DNA from: PALSA-505 sp035308365
GTDB taxonomy: Bacteria > Actinomycetota > Actinomycetes > Streptosporangiales > Streptosporangiaceae
NCBI GenBank assembly: GCA_035308365.1
Contig: DATGGU010000160.1
Span: forward strand, 4,134-68,133
Reading direction: 5' to 3'
Length of the DNA: 64,000 nt
Positions 51,156 through 60,388 of this stretch are shown in pieces. The translations under genes were made by a program, and so were the position numbers. The notes under the pieces were generated by a model, which worked only from the letters and a program-made list of their open reading frames with translations, had not been told where the DNA came from and did no database searches. Position 1 is the first letter of the stretch; each line of letters begins with the position of its first letter.

Positions 51156-52230
51156 TGCCAGCCGGGCTCGCCGGGTGCCCGGTCGCGGTGGCCCGGCGGG
51201 CAGCGGCCGACATCATGATCCGCATTTCGGCGGCCACGTCGGCGGGCCGCTCCATCTGGGCCACGTGGCCGGCCCGCGGCAGCACCACCACCCTGGCGCT
51301 GGGGAACGTGCGGGCGGCCCGGCCGGCCATCCGGGGATCGACCAGCCGGTCGTGGCTGCCGTAGACGATCAGGGAGTCGGCGCTGACCCGGGCGGCATCG
51401 CGCCACAGCGAGGTGGGACCGCGGCGGAAGTACTCGGAGATCAGGCCCTTGGCCGAGCTGAGCAGGACCTCACCGGAGTAGCCGAGCGCGTCCTCGCGCT
51501 CGACCTCGGCCACTTCCTCGGCGATCCGGTCCGGGTGCACGACGCTGACGTCGAAGTAGACGTCGTTCAGGGTGACCTCCACCCTCCGGCGCGCCGGGAT
51601 CTTGGCCGCCCGGCGGATCATCCAGCGGCCGAACCCGGGGATCCGCAGCGCGGACACCCGGGCGGGAACCACCCGTGGCCACAGGTCCGGCAGCGCCGGG
51701 GAGATCAGCGTCAGGGTCCTGACCAGGTCCGGCCGGTGCGCCGCCAGCCTCGTGCAGACGGCACCGCCGAGTGAGTTGCCGACCAGGTGAACCGGCCCGC
51801 GGCCGCCTCGTTCGATCAGCGTGGCAACCACGCCGGCCTGGGCCGCGATCGTGTAGTCGCCGTCCGGCGCGGGCGGTGAGTGGCCGTTGCCCGGCAGGTC
51901 CACGGCCTCGCAGCCGAGCGGGTGCCCGCCCGGCCAGCGCGGCCAGGCGGAGTCCGTGCTGTCGAGGTCGTGCTGGCCGGGCGCCAGGTCGGGCCGGCGG
52001 AGCAGGTCCATCAGGTCGGTCCAGTTGGTGGACGAGCCGCCGAGGCCGTGCACGAACAGGGCCGGCTCGGCGCCGGGTTCCGCGGGTGCCGCCCGGACGT
52101 AGACCTCGGCCGCGCCCAGGCAGACCAGCCGCCCCGGCCAGTGCGGAATCGGCGGCCCGGGCCGCTCCCCCGCGGCGAAGTGCGGGATCGGCGGGTCGGG
52201 CCGCTTCCCCGCGGCGGTTGGCCGGTCCAT
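51145..52230 (-). CDS. Alpha/beta-fold hydrolase
   Basis: 361 residues. The oxyanion region PALFVHGLGGSSTNWTDLM, the nucleophile elbow HLVGNSLGGAVC, the acid in VYGSHDRLVDPRM and the catalytic His in LPRAGHVAQMERP make it a complete hydrolase of the epoxide-hydrolase/esterase type. The first ~30 residues hold a Pro-rich repeat (PIPHFAAGERPGPPIPHW) and may be untranslated; a start nearer the conserved region is possible. It lies upstream of nagA on the same strand, with a 52-base gap holding the dre-like site, so the two are probably separate units. Substrate unknown. Confidence 0.87.
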   Translation of the reverse strand: MDRPTAAGKRPDPPIPHFAAGERPGPPIPHWPGRLVCLGAAEVYVRAAPAEPGAEPALFVHGLGGSSTNWTDLMDLLRRPDLAPGQHDLDSTDSAWPRWPGGHPLGCEAVDLPGNGHSPPAPDGDYTIAAQAGVVATLIERGGRGPVHLVGNSLGGAVCTRLAAHRPDLVRTLTLISPALPDLWPRVVPARVSALRIPGFGRWMIRRAAKIPARRRVEVTLNDVYFDVSVVHPDRIAEEVAEVEREDALGYSGEVLLSSAKGLISEYFRRGPTSLWRDAARVSADSLIVYGSHDRLVDPRMAGRAARTFPSARVVVLPRAGHVAQMERPADVAAEMRIMMSAAARRATATGHPASPAGRMV

Positions 52231-52508
52231 GCGGGCAAGCCTAACTCGCTACGGGCGTGGGTAGAGAACCCCACTGACAGGGCACAACACTTGAATGTCA
52301 GTCAACACCTTAGTGATCTTGTTATCAGGTCTGACCAGCAACAACTTCCCACGCGCAGATCGATTTGAATAGCATTCACTAGGAACGGCGGCCTTTGCCC
52401 GGCTCGCCGGATTCGGCATTGTCTGCCGGTCTCCGGACGCCCGGACGCCCGGCTGCGATGATGAACGGACCAATTCCCGTGCGGTGGGACCGGGGGAAGG
52501 CAGGACAG

Positions 52509-53927
52509 ATGCCACAGTTCGATGTCGTCGTGTTCGGCGGCGGGACAGCCGGCGTGCACGTCGCCACCGAGGTGGCCAGGGCGGGCCGCACCGTCGCGGT
52601 CGTTGAAGCTGGCCTCGTCGGAGGCGAGTGCCCCTACCTTGCCTGCATGCCGTCGAAGTCGCTGCTTCAGTCGGCCCAGCGGGGCGAGACCTGGGAGCAC
52701 GCGGTCGCCCGCCGGGACGAGGTGACCGGACACCTGGACGACACGGCGGCCGCGGCGCGGCTGGCCCGGGGGGGTGTGACCCTGATCCGCGGCACGGCCA
52801 CGGTGAGCGAGCCGGGTGTGGTCGAGGTGACGCCCATCGCCGCCGCTCCCGAGCAGGTGCACGACATCCGGGCGGGCAACCTCCCGGACACGGCCATCGC
52901 CTCGCTGGGCTACACCGATCTGGTGATCGCCACCGGAAGCGAGCCGGTGGCGCCTCCCATCGAGGGCCTGGCCGACGTCCCGGCCTGGACCAGCGCGGAG
53001 GCGCTGACCGGTCCCGACCTGCCGCGCCGGCTGATCGTGCTCGGCGGCGGGCCGGTCGGCTGCGAACTCGCCCAGATCTACGCGGCGTTCGGCAGCCAGG
53101 TGACCCTGATCGAGGCGGAGGACCACGTGCTGCCCGGCGAGGCGAAGTTCGCCGGGGAACTGCTGGCCGACGCGCTGCGCCGGACCGGCGTCGACGTCCG
53201 GCTCGGATCCAACGCGGTGAAGGCGGAGACCACCGACACCGGGCTGGCGCTGACCCTGACCGACGGGAGCCGGATCGAGGCCGACCGGGTGCTGCTGGCC
53301 ACCGGGCGCAGGCCGCGGCACGGCGGCCTGGGACTGGACAAGCTCGGCGTCGAGATCGAGCCGGGAACGGCCCTTCCGGTGGATGCCTCATGCCGGGTGC
53401 TGCCGACCGCCGCGGGGCGTGGCCGGCCGGAGAACCCCATCCCGGTGTGGGCGGCCGGGGACGTGACCGGCGTGGCGGCGTACACGCACACCGCCGGCTA
53501 CCAGGCGCGCATCGTGGCGGCGAACATCCTCGGCGGCGAGCGGGAGGCCGACTACCGGGCTATCCCCCGGGTGGTCTACACGAACCCCTCGGTGTACGCG
53601 GTCGGGCTGTCCCCGGCGCAGGCGGCCGCGTCCGGGATCGCGCTGGACACCGCGGGCTTCGACCTCGCGGAGACCGCCCGGGCGACCGTGCAGGACGACG
53701 ACAGGGGCCGGGTGGAGCTCTACGCGGACCGCGACGGTGACGTCCTGCTGGGCGCCGCCGCGGTCGGTCTCGACGCCGATGAGTGGATGTCGGAGGTCAC
53801 GCTGGCCGTGCGTGCCGCCGTCCCGCTGGCCACGCTGGCCGACGTCGTGCACGCCTTCCCGACCTACGGGGTGGCGATCGAGCAGCCGGTCCGCGACCTG
53901 GCGGCCAGGAAGCTGCGCGAGGCGTGA
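52509..53927 (+). CDS. FAD-dependent pyridine nucleotide-disulfide oxidoreductase
   Basis: 472 residues from ATG 52509. FAD-binding GGGTAGVHVATEVA, redox-active Cys pair in GECPYLACMPSKSLL, the second Rossmann motif GGGPVGCELAQIYAAFG, and the C-terminal dimer interface with FPTYG follow the mercuric-reductase/dihydrolipoamide dehydrogenase pattern. The Cys-x4-Cys spacing is normal. No mer or lipoyl-complex genes are near, so this is probably a stand-alone disulfide or quinone reductase. The frame is open to 52395; the chosen start precedes the conserved strand. The 255-base upstream gap is AT-rich and promoter-like, with no clear element. Confidence 0.9.
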   Translation: MPQFDVVVFGGGTAGVHVATEVARAGRTVAVVEAGLVGGECPYLACMPSKSLLQSAQRGETWEHAVARRDEVTGHLDDTAAAARLARGGVTLIRGTATVSEPGVVEVTPIAAAPEQVHDIRAGNLPDTAIASLGYTDLVIATGSEPVAPPIEGLADVPAWTSAEALTGPDLPRRLIVLGGGPVGCELAQIYAAFGSQVTLIEAEDHVLPGEAKFAGELLADALRRTGVDVRLGSNAVKAETTDTGLALTLTDGSRIEADRVLLATGRRPRHGGLGLDKLGVEIEPGTALPVDASCRVLPTAAGRGRPENPIPVWAAGDVTGVAAYTHTAGYQARIVAANILGGEREADYRAIPRVVYTNPSVYAVGLSPAQAAASGIALDTAGFDLAETARATVQDDDRGRVELYADRDGDVLLGAAAVGLDADEWMSEVTLAVRAAVPLATLADVVHAFPTYGVAIEQPVRDLAARKLREA

Positions 53928-54060
53928 CACGCGGCCTCGCGTCCCGGCCGCGGGGAGATCCGCGGCCGGCCGGCCGTGCCCGGCGGCGCCGGATGGCACC
54001 GTACGGTAGAACTACACATCATCTTTTGAATTTGGCCGCGCGACCGAGGGGAAACACCGG

Positions 54061-54237
54061 ATGACCGACCGCGGTTTGGAGAAACCAGAAGACGATGTGG
54101 CCGAGCAGGACCGCACCGTCACCGGCGACGCCGAGAACACGACGAGGCCCGAGCGCGAACTGCCGATGGACGTGAACGAGGCCGACGCCGACGAGCAGTC
54201 CCGCGTCATCGAAATGGACGAAGACGAGTACCGCTGA
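54061..54237 (+). CDS. Small acidic conserved protein
   Basis: 58 residues, ATG preceded by GAGGGG. It is strongly acidic and ends ...ADEQSRVIEMDEDEYR; the pattern of an Ala-Asp-Ala(Glu)-Gln stretch followed by an acidic D/E-Y-R tail recurs in short actinobacterial proteins of unknown function. No Cys or hydrophobic core, so it is likely disordered, perhaps binding a partner. It stands upstream of the TetR gene on the same strand. Confidence 0.6.
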   Translation: MTDRGLEKPEDDVAEQDRTVTGDAENTTRPERELPMDVNEADADEQSRVIEMDEDEYR

Positions 54238-54349
54238 CCCGCCTGACGGCGACTCGCGACGTCACGACCTCGGCACGAACCCTTACTGAGTCGTAGGATT
54301 GCCGGAAACGGGGTGGAACTACCACCGCGCAGACCCACCGGAGACCGAG

Positions 54350-54970
54350 TTGACCGCTACCCCCGATGCCCGGCCACGCAGCACCCGGCTGCCAAGGCCG
54401 GCCAGGCGGCGCCAGCTGCTCGGGGCCGCACAGGAGATATTCGTTTCGCAGGGATATCACGCCGCCGCCATGGACGAGATCGCCGAGCGGGCGGGCGTCA
54501 GCAAGCCAGTTCTTTACCAGCACTTTCCTGGGAAGCTGGAGCTTTACCTCGCGCTGCTCGACGAGAGCACGGACGCGCTGATAGACACCGTCCGGACGGC
54601 ACTGGGTTCCACCGCGGACAACCGGCAGCGGGTCGCGGCCACATTTGTCGCTTTCTTCGATTTCGTGAGCGGGGCGGGAGAGGCATTCCGTCTCGTGTTT
54701 GAGTCAGATCTTGGTAATGAGCCCGCCGTGCGGGAACGGCTGGATGCCACGATGCAGCAGTGCGCCGAAATGATCAGCGAGGTGATCAGGGAGGATGCCG
54801 GCATCGGGGACGACGAGGCGCACCTGCTCGGCATGGGGCTGGTCGGCATGGCCAATGTCAGCGCACGCTACTGGATGAGCAACGGGCAGGACATCCCAAA
54901 GGATGCCGCGGAGCAGTTGCTGAGCCGGCTGGCGTGGCGCGGCATCAGCGGCTGGCCGCTCACCGGCTAA
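54350..54970 (+). CDS. TetR family transcriptional regulator
   Basis: About 206 residues if started at TTG 54350, which follows GGAG and precedes the basic start of the DNA-binding domain; the frame is open to 54299. The HTH is LLGAAQEIFVSQGYHAAAMD EIAERAGVSKPVLYQHFPGK, followed by a C-terminal helical domain with MGLVGMANVSARYWM. Next to DUF3107 in a widely conserved actinobacterial group. Its ligand is unknown; regulation of the neighbouring genes is possible. Confidence 0.88.
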   Translation: MTATPDARPRSTRLPRPARRRQLLGAAQEIFVSQGYHAAAMDEIAERAGVSKPVLYQHFPGKLELYLALLDESTDALIDTVRTALGSTADNRQRVAATFVAFFDFVSGAGEAFRLVFESDLGNEPAVRERLDATMQQCAEMISEVIREDAGIGDDEAHLLGMGLVGMANVSARYWMSNGQDIPKDAAEQLLSRLAWRGISGWPLTG

Positions 54971-55111
54971 CGGCCGCGCAATGGCCCGGGCTCGCGCCCG
55001 GTTCGCCTGCGGCGCAGGAGCGGGCGGGCACACCGCTCCGTTCGGGGGGTGGGCAGGTTAATCTCGTTAGACCGTGCCCCGTCGACTCGAAACTCCGCCG
55101 AGAGGAAAGTT

Positions 55112-55336
55112 GTGGAAGTAAAGATCGGAGTCCAGTCCACCCCACGTGAGCTCATCGTGGAAACCGAGACTGTGGCCGAGGAAATCGAGCGCGCTCTGGC
55201 GTCAGCGCTTGCCGACGGCGGCATCTTCTCCATTCGCAACGACAAGAACGGAAAGATCCTCATCCCGGCTGACAAGATTGCCTACATAGAGCTGGGCAGC
55301 TCCGAGCCGCGGCGCGTCGGCTTCGGCAACCTGTAA
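55112..55336 (+). CDS. DUF3107 domain protein
   Basis: 74 residues from GTG 55112, preceded by GAGAGGAAAG. VEVKIGVQSTPRELIVETET, then IERALASALADGGIFSIRND and ILIPADKIAYIELGSSEPRR are the whole family signature, a small beta-rich protein of unknown function found once per actinobacterial genome. It stands between a TetR gene and a ferritin-like gene. Possible upstream in-frame starts to 55049 add non-family residues. Confidence 0.92.
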   Translation: MEVKIGVQSTPRELIVETETVAEEIERALASALADGGIFSIRNDKNGKILIPADKIAYIELGSSEPRRVGFGNL

Positions 55337-55340
55337 CCGC

Positions 55341-56015
55341 TCAGATCGACAGGCCGAGGGTGCTCATTCGCTCGGCGTGAGCGTCGGTCAGCCGGGCGAA
55401 CATCCGGCCTATCTCGCCGAGCTGGCTTGGCGGGCCGGAGCCTTCCTGCGGGCCGGCCCGAACGTCGCCTGCCAGCAGGCTGGCGAGGGGTGGGCGTTGC
55501 GCGGTGACCAGTTGCGCCTGGCCGAGAGCCTCCCCCACCAGCCTGCGCGCCCACAGCGCGAGCCGGCCGGCCACCTTGGGGTCGGCGGCGATGGCCGCCC
55601 GCACGTGCTCGACCGCGAACTGGGCGTGGCCGGTGTCGGCGAGCACGTCCAGCACGAGGGCGCGCGGCTCCGGATCGAGCACCTCCGCCGCCGCGCGGTA
55701 GAAGTCGGCCGCGAACCCATCCCCCACATACGCCTTGACCAGGCCCTCCAGCCAGTCCGATGGCGCGGTCCTGGCGTGGAAGGCATCGAGCGCAGCGGTG
55801 AACGGCTCCATGGCCTTGCCGGGATCGGCGCACAGCCGCTCCAGTTCGGCCCGGATCCGTTCAAAGTGTGAGAACTCCGCCACCGCCATCTTGCCGAGCG
55901 CGGCCTTGTCGGCCAGCGTCGGCGCCAGCGCGGCGTCGTCGGACAGCCGGAAGAACGCGACCAGTTCGGCGTAGGCGAGCAGGCCCAGCAGGTCGATGAC
56001 CCCATCATCAGTCAC
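55341..56015 (-). CDS. Ferritin-like fold protein (MiaE-related)
   Basis: 224 residues from GTG 56015. It is a four-helix bundle with LLGLLAYAELVAFFRLSDDA, then EFSHFERIRAELERL, an ExxH-type metal pair (Glu-Phe-Ser-His), WLEGLVKAYVGDGFAADFYR and a second GHAQFAVEHVRAAIAADP, as in ferritin-like proteins related to the tRNA hydroxylase MiaE. It may bind a diiron centre, but several classic ligands cannot be assigned. It converges on DUF3107, whose stop is five bases away, and is divergent from the DEAD helicase. Confidence 0.83.
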   Translation of the reverse strand: MTDDGVIDLLGLLAYAELVAFFRLSDDAALAPTLADKAALGKMAVAEFSHFERIRAELERLCADPGKAMEPFTAALDAFHARTAPSDWLEGLVKAYVGDGFAADFYRAAAEVLDPEPRALVLDVLADTGHAQFAVEHVRAAIAADPKVAGRLALWARRLVGEALGQAQLVTAQRPPLASLLAGDVRAGPQEGSGPPSQLGEIGRMFARLTDAHAERMSTLGLSI

Positions 56016-56251
56016 GACTGGCAGCGTAACGGACGCGCGGTAACCCGCTGCGGCCCCGGTGATCGCGATCCTGGTAAACTTGCCATGATCCGTGGCCGGA
56101 ATGTGGTAGTGCCAGGTCGTGTTGATCTTAGTAATGTCGATTCCCGACCGTGGCCACCCGGCCAGACCTCGCGGACTACCCTGAACGACTTCCGCGAGCC
56201 CTTCGATGGAGGCTGAACGCCCTGACAACCCAGACGACTACTGAACAGATC

Positions 56252-57772
56252 ATGCCGGAGGACAGCGATGCCCCCGGCTCCCACCGGCCACCGCGGCAGC
56301 CCGAGCCCGATCCCATCTCGTTCCGCGACCTCAGCGTCGCCGGCGACATCTGCGCCGCGCTCGAGGACATAGGGATCAAGACCGCCTTTCCCATCCAGGC
56401 GCTGGCCCTTCCGGTCGGGCTGGCCGGCAACGACATTATCGGCCAGGCCAGGACCGGCACCGGCAAGACGCTGGCGTTCGGCATCCCGGTGCTGCAGCAA
56501 CTGGCCCACGGCGGCGCCCGCCCCCAGGCCCTGATCGTGGTGCCGACCAGGGAGCTGGCCATCCAGGTCGCGGGCGACCTGCGGATCGCCGGCGCGCGCC
56601 TTGGCACCCGCGTGCTGACCGTCTACGGTGGCCGCGCCTACGAGCCACAGATCGAGTCCCTGCGGACCGGCGTCGACGTGGTGGTCGGCACCCCGGGCAG
56701 GCTGCTCGACCTGACCGGCCAGCACCACCTTGACCTCTCCGGTGTGCGCGCGCTCGTTCTCGACGAGGCGGACCGGATGCTCGACCTGGGCTTCCTCCCC
56801 GACGTGGAGCGGATACTCAAGCTGGTCCCCGAGCAGCGGCAGACCATGCTGTTCTCGGCGACGATGCCGCCGGAGGTCGTGACCCTGGCCCGCCGCCACC
56901 TGAACCGGCCCATGCACATCCGCGCCGAGGGCAGTGACGAGCCAGAGCACGCGCCCGAGGTCGAGCAGCACGTCTTCCGCATCCACCACCTGGACAAGAT
57001 CGAGGTGCTGGCCCGCGTGCTGCAGGCCGGGGAGCGCGGGCTGACCATGGTCTTCTGCCAGACGAAGCGGGCAGCCGACCAGGTCGCCGGGGACCTGACC
57101 ACGCGCGGGTTCGCGGTGGCGAGCGTGCACGGCGACCTCGGCCAGGGCCAGCGGGAGCGGGCCCTGCGGGCGTTCCGCAACGGCAAGGTGGACGTCCTGG
57201 TGGCGACCGATGTGGCCGCCCGGGGCCTGGACGTGGACGACGTCACGCACGTGGTCAACTACGAATGCCCCGAGGACGAGAAGGCCTACCTGCACCGGAC
57301 CGGACGGACCGGCCGGGCGGGCCGGACCGGGATCGCGGTCACCTTCGTCGACTGGCGTGACCTGCACCGGTGGAAGCTGATCGACGAGGCCCTGGGGCTC
57401 GGCTGCGCCGAGCCGCCGGAGATGTACTCGACCTCGCCCGAGCTGCTGAACGCGCTGCGGATTCCGCAGACCGTCACCGGGACGCTGCCCAAGGCCCAGC
57501 GCGAGCGGGCCGGCCTGGCCGCCGAGGCCATCGAGGACATCGGCGAGACCGGGCGGGCCAGGACGCCGCGGGCCAAGAGCCGGACCCGGCAGCGCGGCCG
57601 GACCCGGTCGCAGGGAGCAACGGCGCAGGAGCCCGCGGCCACCGACAGCCCGGCCGCCCGGCAGGCCCGGGTCCGGCGCCGCACCCGGCGCGGTGAAGAT
57701 GTCTCACGAGGGCAGCAGCATGGCCACGACCAGTACCAGCAGCGGTCAAGCCACCGGCAGCGTGCGAGCTAA
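56252..57772 (+). CDS. DEAD-box RNA helicase
   Basis: 506 residues from ATG 56252 (frame open to 56150). Q motif FRDLSVAGDI...FPIQ, motif I ARTGTGKT, PTRELA, TPGR, DEAD in LVLDEADRMLD, SAT, and the C-terminal ARGLDVDD and HRTGRTGRAGRTG are intact. The C-terminus is basic and Gln/Arg-rich, typical of RNA-binding tails in actinobacterial RhlE/DeaD-type enzymes. It unwinds structured RNA, probably in ribosome assembly or decay. It overlaps the following hydrolase by about 50 bases. Confidence 0.95.
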   Translation: MPEDSDAPGSHRPPRQPEPDPISFRDLSVAGDICAALEDIGIKTAFPIQALALPVGLAGNDIIGQARTGTGKTLAFGIPVLQQLAHGGARPQALIVVPTRELAIQVAGDLRIAGARLGTRVLTVYGGRAYEPQIESLRTGVDVVVGTPGRLLDLTGQHHLDLSGVRALVLDEADRMLDLGFLPDVERILKLVPEQRQTMLFSATMPPEVVTLARRHLNRPMHIRAEGSDEPEHAPEVEQHVFRIHHLDKIEVLARVLQAGERGLTMVFCQTKRAADQVAGDLTTRGFAVASVHGDLGQGQRERALRAFRNGKVDVLVATDVAARGLDVDDVTHVVNYECPEDEKAYLHRTGRTGRAGRTGIAVTFVDWRDLHRWKLIDEALGLGCAEPPEMYSTSPELLNALRIPQTVTGTLPKAQRERAGLAAEAIEDIGETGRARTPRAKSRTRQRGRTRSQGATAQEPAATDSPAARQARVRRRTRRGEDVSRGQQHGHDQYQQRSSHRQRAS

Positions 57773-58745
57773 CAGCCGGCTCGGCTCGCTTCGCGACCCG
57801 GCACCGGCAGGGTGGGCCCCCGTGAGCACTCCGCGCTCCATCGACGTCCCCTCCGGCGTGCGGTGGATCACCCTGCCCACCGAACGTGGCCAGTTCGCCG
57901 CGTTCGAGGCGCTGCCGGCCACGGGGGTGTGCGAACGCCGCCCGGCCGTGCTGGTGCCCGGCTTCACCGGCAGCAAGGAAGACTTTCTCCCCATCCTGCG
58001 CCAGCTCGCCGCGGCCGGGCGCCGGGTCATCGCCATCGACATGCGCGGGCAGTACGAGACGCCGGGGACCGATGACAGGGACAGCTACTCACTCGCGGAA
58101 CTGAGCGCCGACATCGGCGCCATCGTGACGGCGATCGCCGCCGACCCGGCACGGATGCCGGCCCGGGGCGACGCCAGCGTGCACCTGCTCGGCCACTCGT
58201 TCGGTGGGCTGGTGGCCAGGGAGACGGTGCTGGCCGACGCTCAGGCCGTCTGCTCGCTGACCCTGATGAGCTCGGGTCCCGGACGGCTGACCGGGCCGGC
58301 CGCCGGCACGCTCGCCGCCGTCGTCGGGCCCCTGCAGGGTCTGACCGGGCGTGAGCTGGCCGCGCAGGTAAAGCGGCTGTGGGAGACGCAGCTCAAGGTT
58401 CAGGCGCGGCAGGAGGGCACGCCGCGGCTCATCCTGGACTTCCTCGAGCGGCGGATGCTGCGCAGCAACGCCGACGGCCTGATCGCCACGGCCGGGATCC
58501 TGCTGACCTGCCCGGACCGGACCGCGGCGCTCGCCGCGACGGCTGCCATGCCCATCCTGGTCATCTACGGCGAGTACGACGACAAGTGGGAAACACGAGT
58601 GCAGGAAGACGTCGCGGAGCGGCTGCGGGCGCAGCGGGTGTGCATACCCGGGGCCACACACTCCCCCGCCGTTGAGGCTCCGGAGACGACCGCCAGCGCG
58701 CTGACCAGCTTCTGGAACAAGGCCGAGACCGCTACTCCTCGATAG
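57720..58745 (+). CDS. Alpha/beta-fold hydrolase
   Basis: 341 residues from ATG 57720, placed after GAGGG at 57708-57712; GTG 57693 is an alternative. PAVLVPGFTGSKEDFLPILR, the nucleophile elbow LLGHSFGGLVARE, VIYGEYDDKWE with the acid and IPGATHSPAVEAPE with the catalytic His are all present. It begins inside the helicase 3' end, so translation is coupled. It recurs after this helicase in actinobacteria; substrate unknown. Confidence 0.9.
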   Translation: MATTSTSSGQATGSVRANSRLGSLRDPAPAGWAPVSTPRSIDVPSGVRWITLPTERGQFAAFEALPATGVCERRPAVLVPGFTGSKEDFLPILRQLAAAGRRVIAIDMRGQYETPGTDDRDSYSLAELSADIGAIVTAIAADPARMPARGDASVHLLGHSFGGLVARETVLADAQAVCSLTLMSSGPGRLTGPAAGTLAAVVGPLQGLTGRELAAQVKRLWETQLKVQARQEGTPRLILDFLERRMLRSNADGLIATAGILLTCPDRTAALAATAAMPILVIYGEYDDKWETRVQEDVAERLRAQRVCIPGATHSPAVEAPETTASALTSFWNKAETATPR

Positions 58746-59634
58746 GACCGTCGACGCCGGCGAGGCCGTCCCAGGGCTTGCGGGGCTCGGTCAGGGCGGA
58801 TCCCTCGGGGCAATGCCTCAGATAGTCGCACCAGCCACACCAGATACCGGTCCGGGGTGGGAAGACCTGGTCGGCCTGCGCAACGTCGAGGCCGCTGCGA
58901 TACCTGCCGTCGGCGGCCGCGCATTCGGCGGCGATGTCCTCGGCCCGGCCGAGCTGCCTGGCCAGCGTTTCCTCGGTATGCTCCCAGGCGAGCACGGCGC
59001 CGGTCGGCAGGTGGTGCAGCTCGACCCGGTGGCACCTGCGCCGCAGCACCCGCTGCGCGGCGAGCGCGTAGATCGCCATCGGCAGCGAGGCGCGGGCATC
59101 ATCCACGGTGAGCAGGTGCCTGCCGGTCTTGTAGTCCACCACGACCAGCTCGCTGCCGCCATCTGCCGACCGGCGCTCGTCCAGGCGGTCGATCCGCCCT
59201 GAGACCGCGATCCGGCTGGTCCTGGTGGCCACCGTGCGCTCCACCCCGAGCGGTTCGGCGGCCGGGTCGAGCTTGCTGACATACTGCTCGACCATCACCC
59301 GGGCCCGGTCGCGGTAGGCCAGCGACTGCTCCCGGTCGGCGAACCCGAGGTCGATCCAGCCCCGTTCCAGCAGGTCGCCCGCCTCTTCGACGCGGCGCTG
59401 GCGCACTGGCAGCCGCCACCAGGCGGCGAGGGCGGCGTGCACGCTGGCGCCGAGGCTGTTATGCGCCCATGGCGGGCCCTTCTGCGGCGGCGGCCGGTCC
59501 AGGTAGGTCATCCGGTACCGGCGCGGGCAGTCCAGCCAGGTGCTCAGCCGGGTGGGCGTGCAGGTGTACAGCCGCTGCGGCATGCCCTCGAGGCCGAGTT
59601 GCTCCCCCTGGGTGCCGCTGCCGGTGCGATCCAC
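58732..59634 (-). CDS. PD-(D/E)XK nuclease, RecB/Cas4 type
   Basis: 300 residues, GTG start. The nuclease core is IDRLDERRSADGGSELVVVD followed by YKTG, with metal-binding Asp and Lys; a Cys in CPRRYRMTYL near the N-terminus and the trio CGWCDYLRHC at the C-terminus form the four-Cys iron-sulfur site of Cas4/AddB-type enzymes. It acts on DNA ends in repair. It converges on the hydrolase, with a 14-base overlap. Confidence 0.92.
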   Translation of the reverse strand: MDRTGSGTQGEQLGLEGMPQRLYTCTPTRLSTWLDCPRRYRMTYLDRPPPQKGPPWAHNSLGASVHAALAAWWRLPVRQRRVEEAGDLLERGWIDLGFADREQSLAYRDRARVMVEQYVSKLDPAAEPLGVERTVATRTSRIAVSGRIDRLDERRSADGGSELVVVDYKTGRHLLTVDDARASLPMAIYALAAQRVLRRRCHRVELHHLPTGAVLAWEHTEETLARQLGRAEDIAAECAAADGRYRSGLDVAQADQVFPPRTGIWCGWCDYLRHCPEGSALTEPRKPWDGLAGVDGPIEE

Positions 59635-59692
59635 GATTGTTTTTCTCTTCTTACGGAGTCAGCGAACTCGGCGGCAATCCTGCGCCTTGTGG

Positions 59693-60346
59693 CTATTCGT
59701 CTTCTTCCCCGGGCGCGTCGGGGCCGGCGGTCACCCAGGAATCGAACTTCTTCTCCGCGGCGGCCACCGTGATCTGGTCGCCGTGGCCGGGCAGCACCTG
59801 GGTGTCGGGCGGCAGCGTCAGCAGGTGCTCGCCCACGGAGTTGAGCTGGCCGGGGAAGTCGGGGAACTCGCCGCAGAACCTGGCCGGGCCGGTGGCCAGC
59901 AGCGCGTCGCCAGAGAACACCACGCCGAGTTCCTCGCAGAACAGCGAGACCGAGCCGGGCGTGTGACCGGGTGAGTGGATAACCTCCAGCTGGACGTCGG
60001 CCACGCCGAACAGGCCGCCGTCCGCCATCTCGATGTCAGGATCGTCGTCGGGGAAGGTCTCCCGCCAGGTCAGCAGGTCCTTGGGATGCAGCGCGATGGG
60101 CGCCTCGTCGCGTTCGGCGATGTCGAAGGCGGCCGCCACGTGATCGGGATGCCCGTGCGTGCAGATGACCGCGAGCACCTCACGGTCGCCGACCACCTCC
60201 AGCACGGCCGCCGCGTCGTGGCCTGGGTCGATGACGATCACCTCTTCGTCGTCACCGAGCACGTAGGTGTTGTTCTCCATCTCGTGGGCGGTGCCATCCA
60301 CGGTGACCTCACCCGAGGTCACGACCTGATCGATCCGCGCGTCCAT
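59693..60346 (-). CDS. MBL-fold metal-dependent hydrolase (glyoxalase II-like)
   Basis: 217 residues from ATG 60346, where homologues usually begin (MDARID); the frame is open to GTG 60379. The metal motif HGHPDH, then HSPGHTPGSVSLFCEE, GDALLATGPARF and LPGHGDQ give the full two-zinc site. It hydrolyses thioesters such as hydroxyacyl-bacillithiol/mycothiol conjugates; specific substrate unknown. Confidence 0.9.
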   Translation of the reverse strand: MDARIDQVVTSGEVTVDGTAHEMENNTYVLGDDEEVIVIDPGHDAAAVLEVVGDREVLAVICTHGHPDHVAAAFDIAERDEAPIALHPKDLLTWRETFPDDDPDIEMADGGLFGVADVQLEVIHSPGHTPGSVSLFCEELGVVFSGDALLATGPARFCGEFPDFPGQLNSVGEHLLTLPPDTQVLPGHGDQITVAAAEKKFDSWVTAGPDAPGEEDE

Positions 60347-60388
60347 GCCGGCCCGGCCCTTCCTCTCCGGCTCGTTCACTGCCTCAGA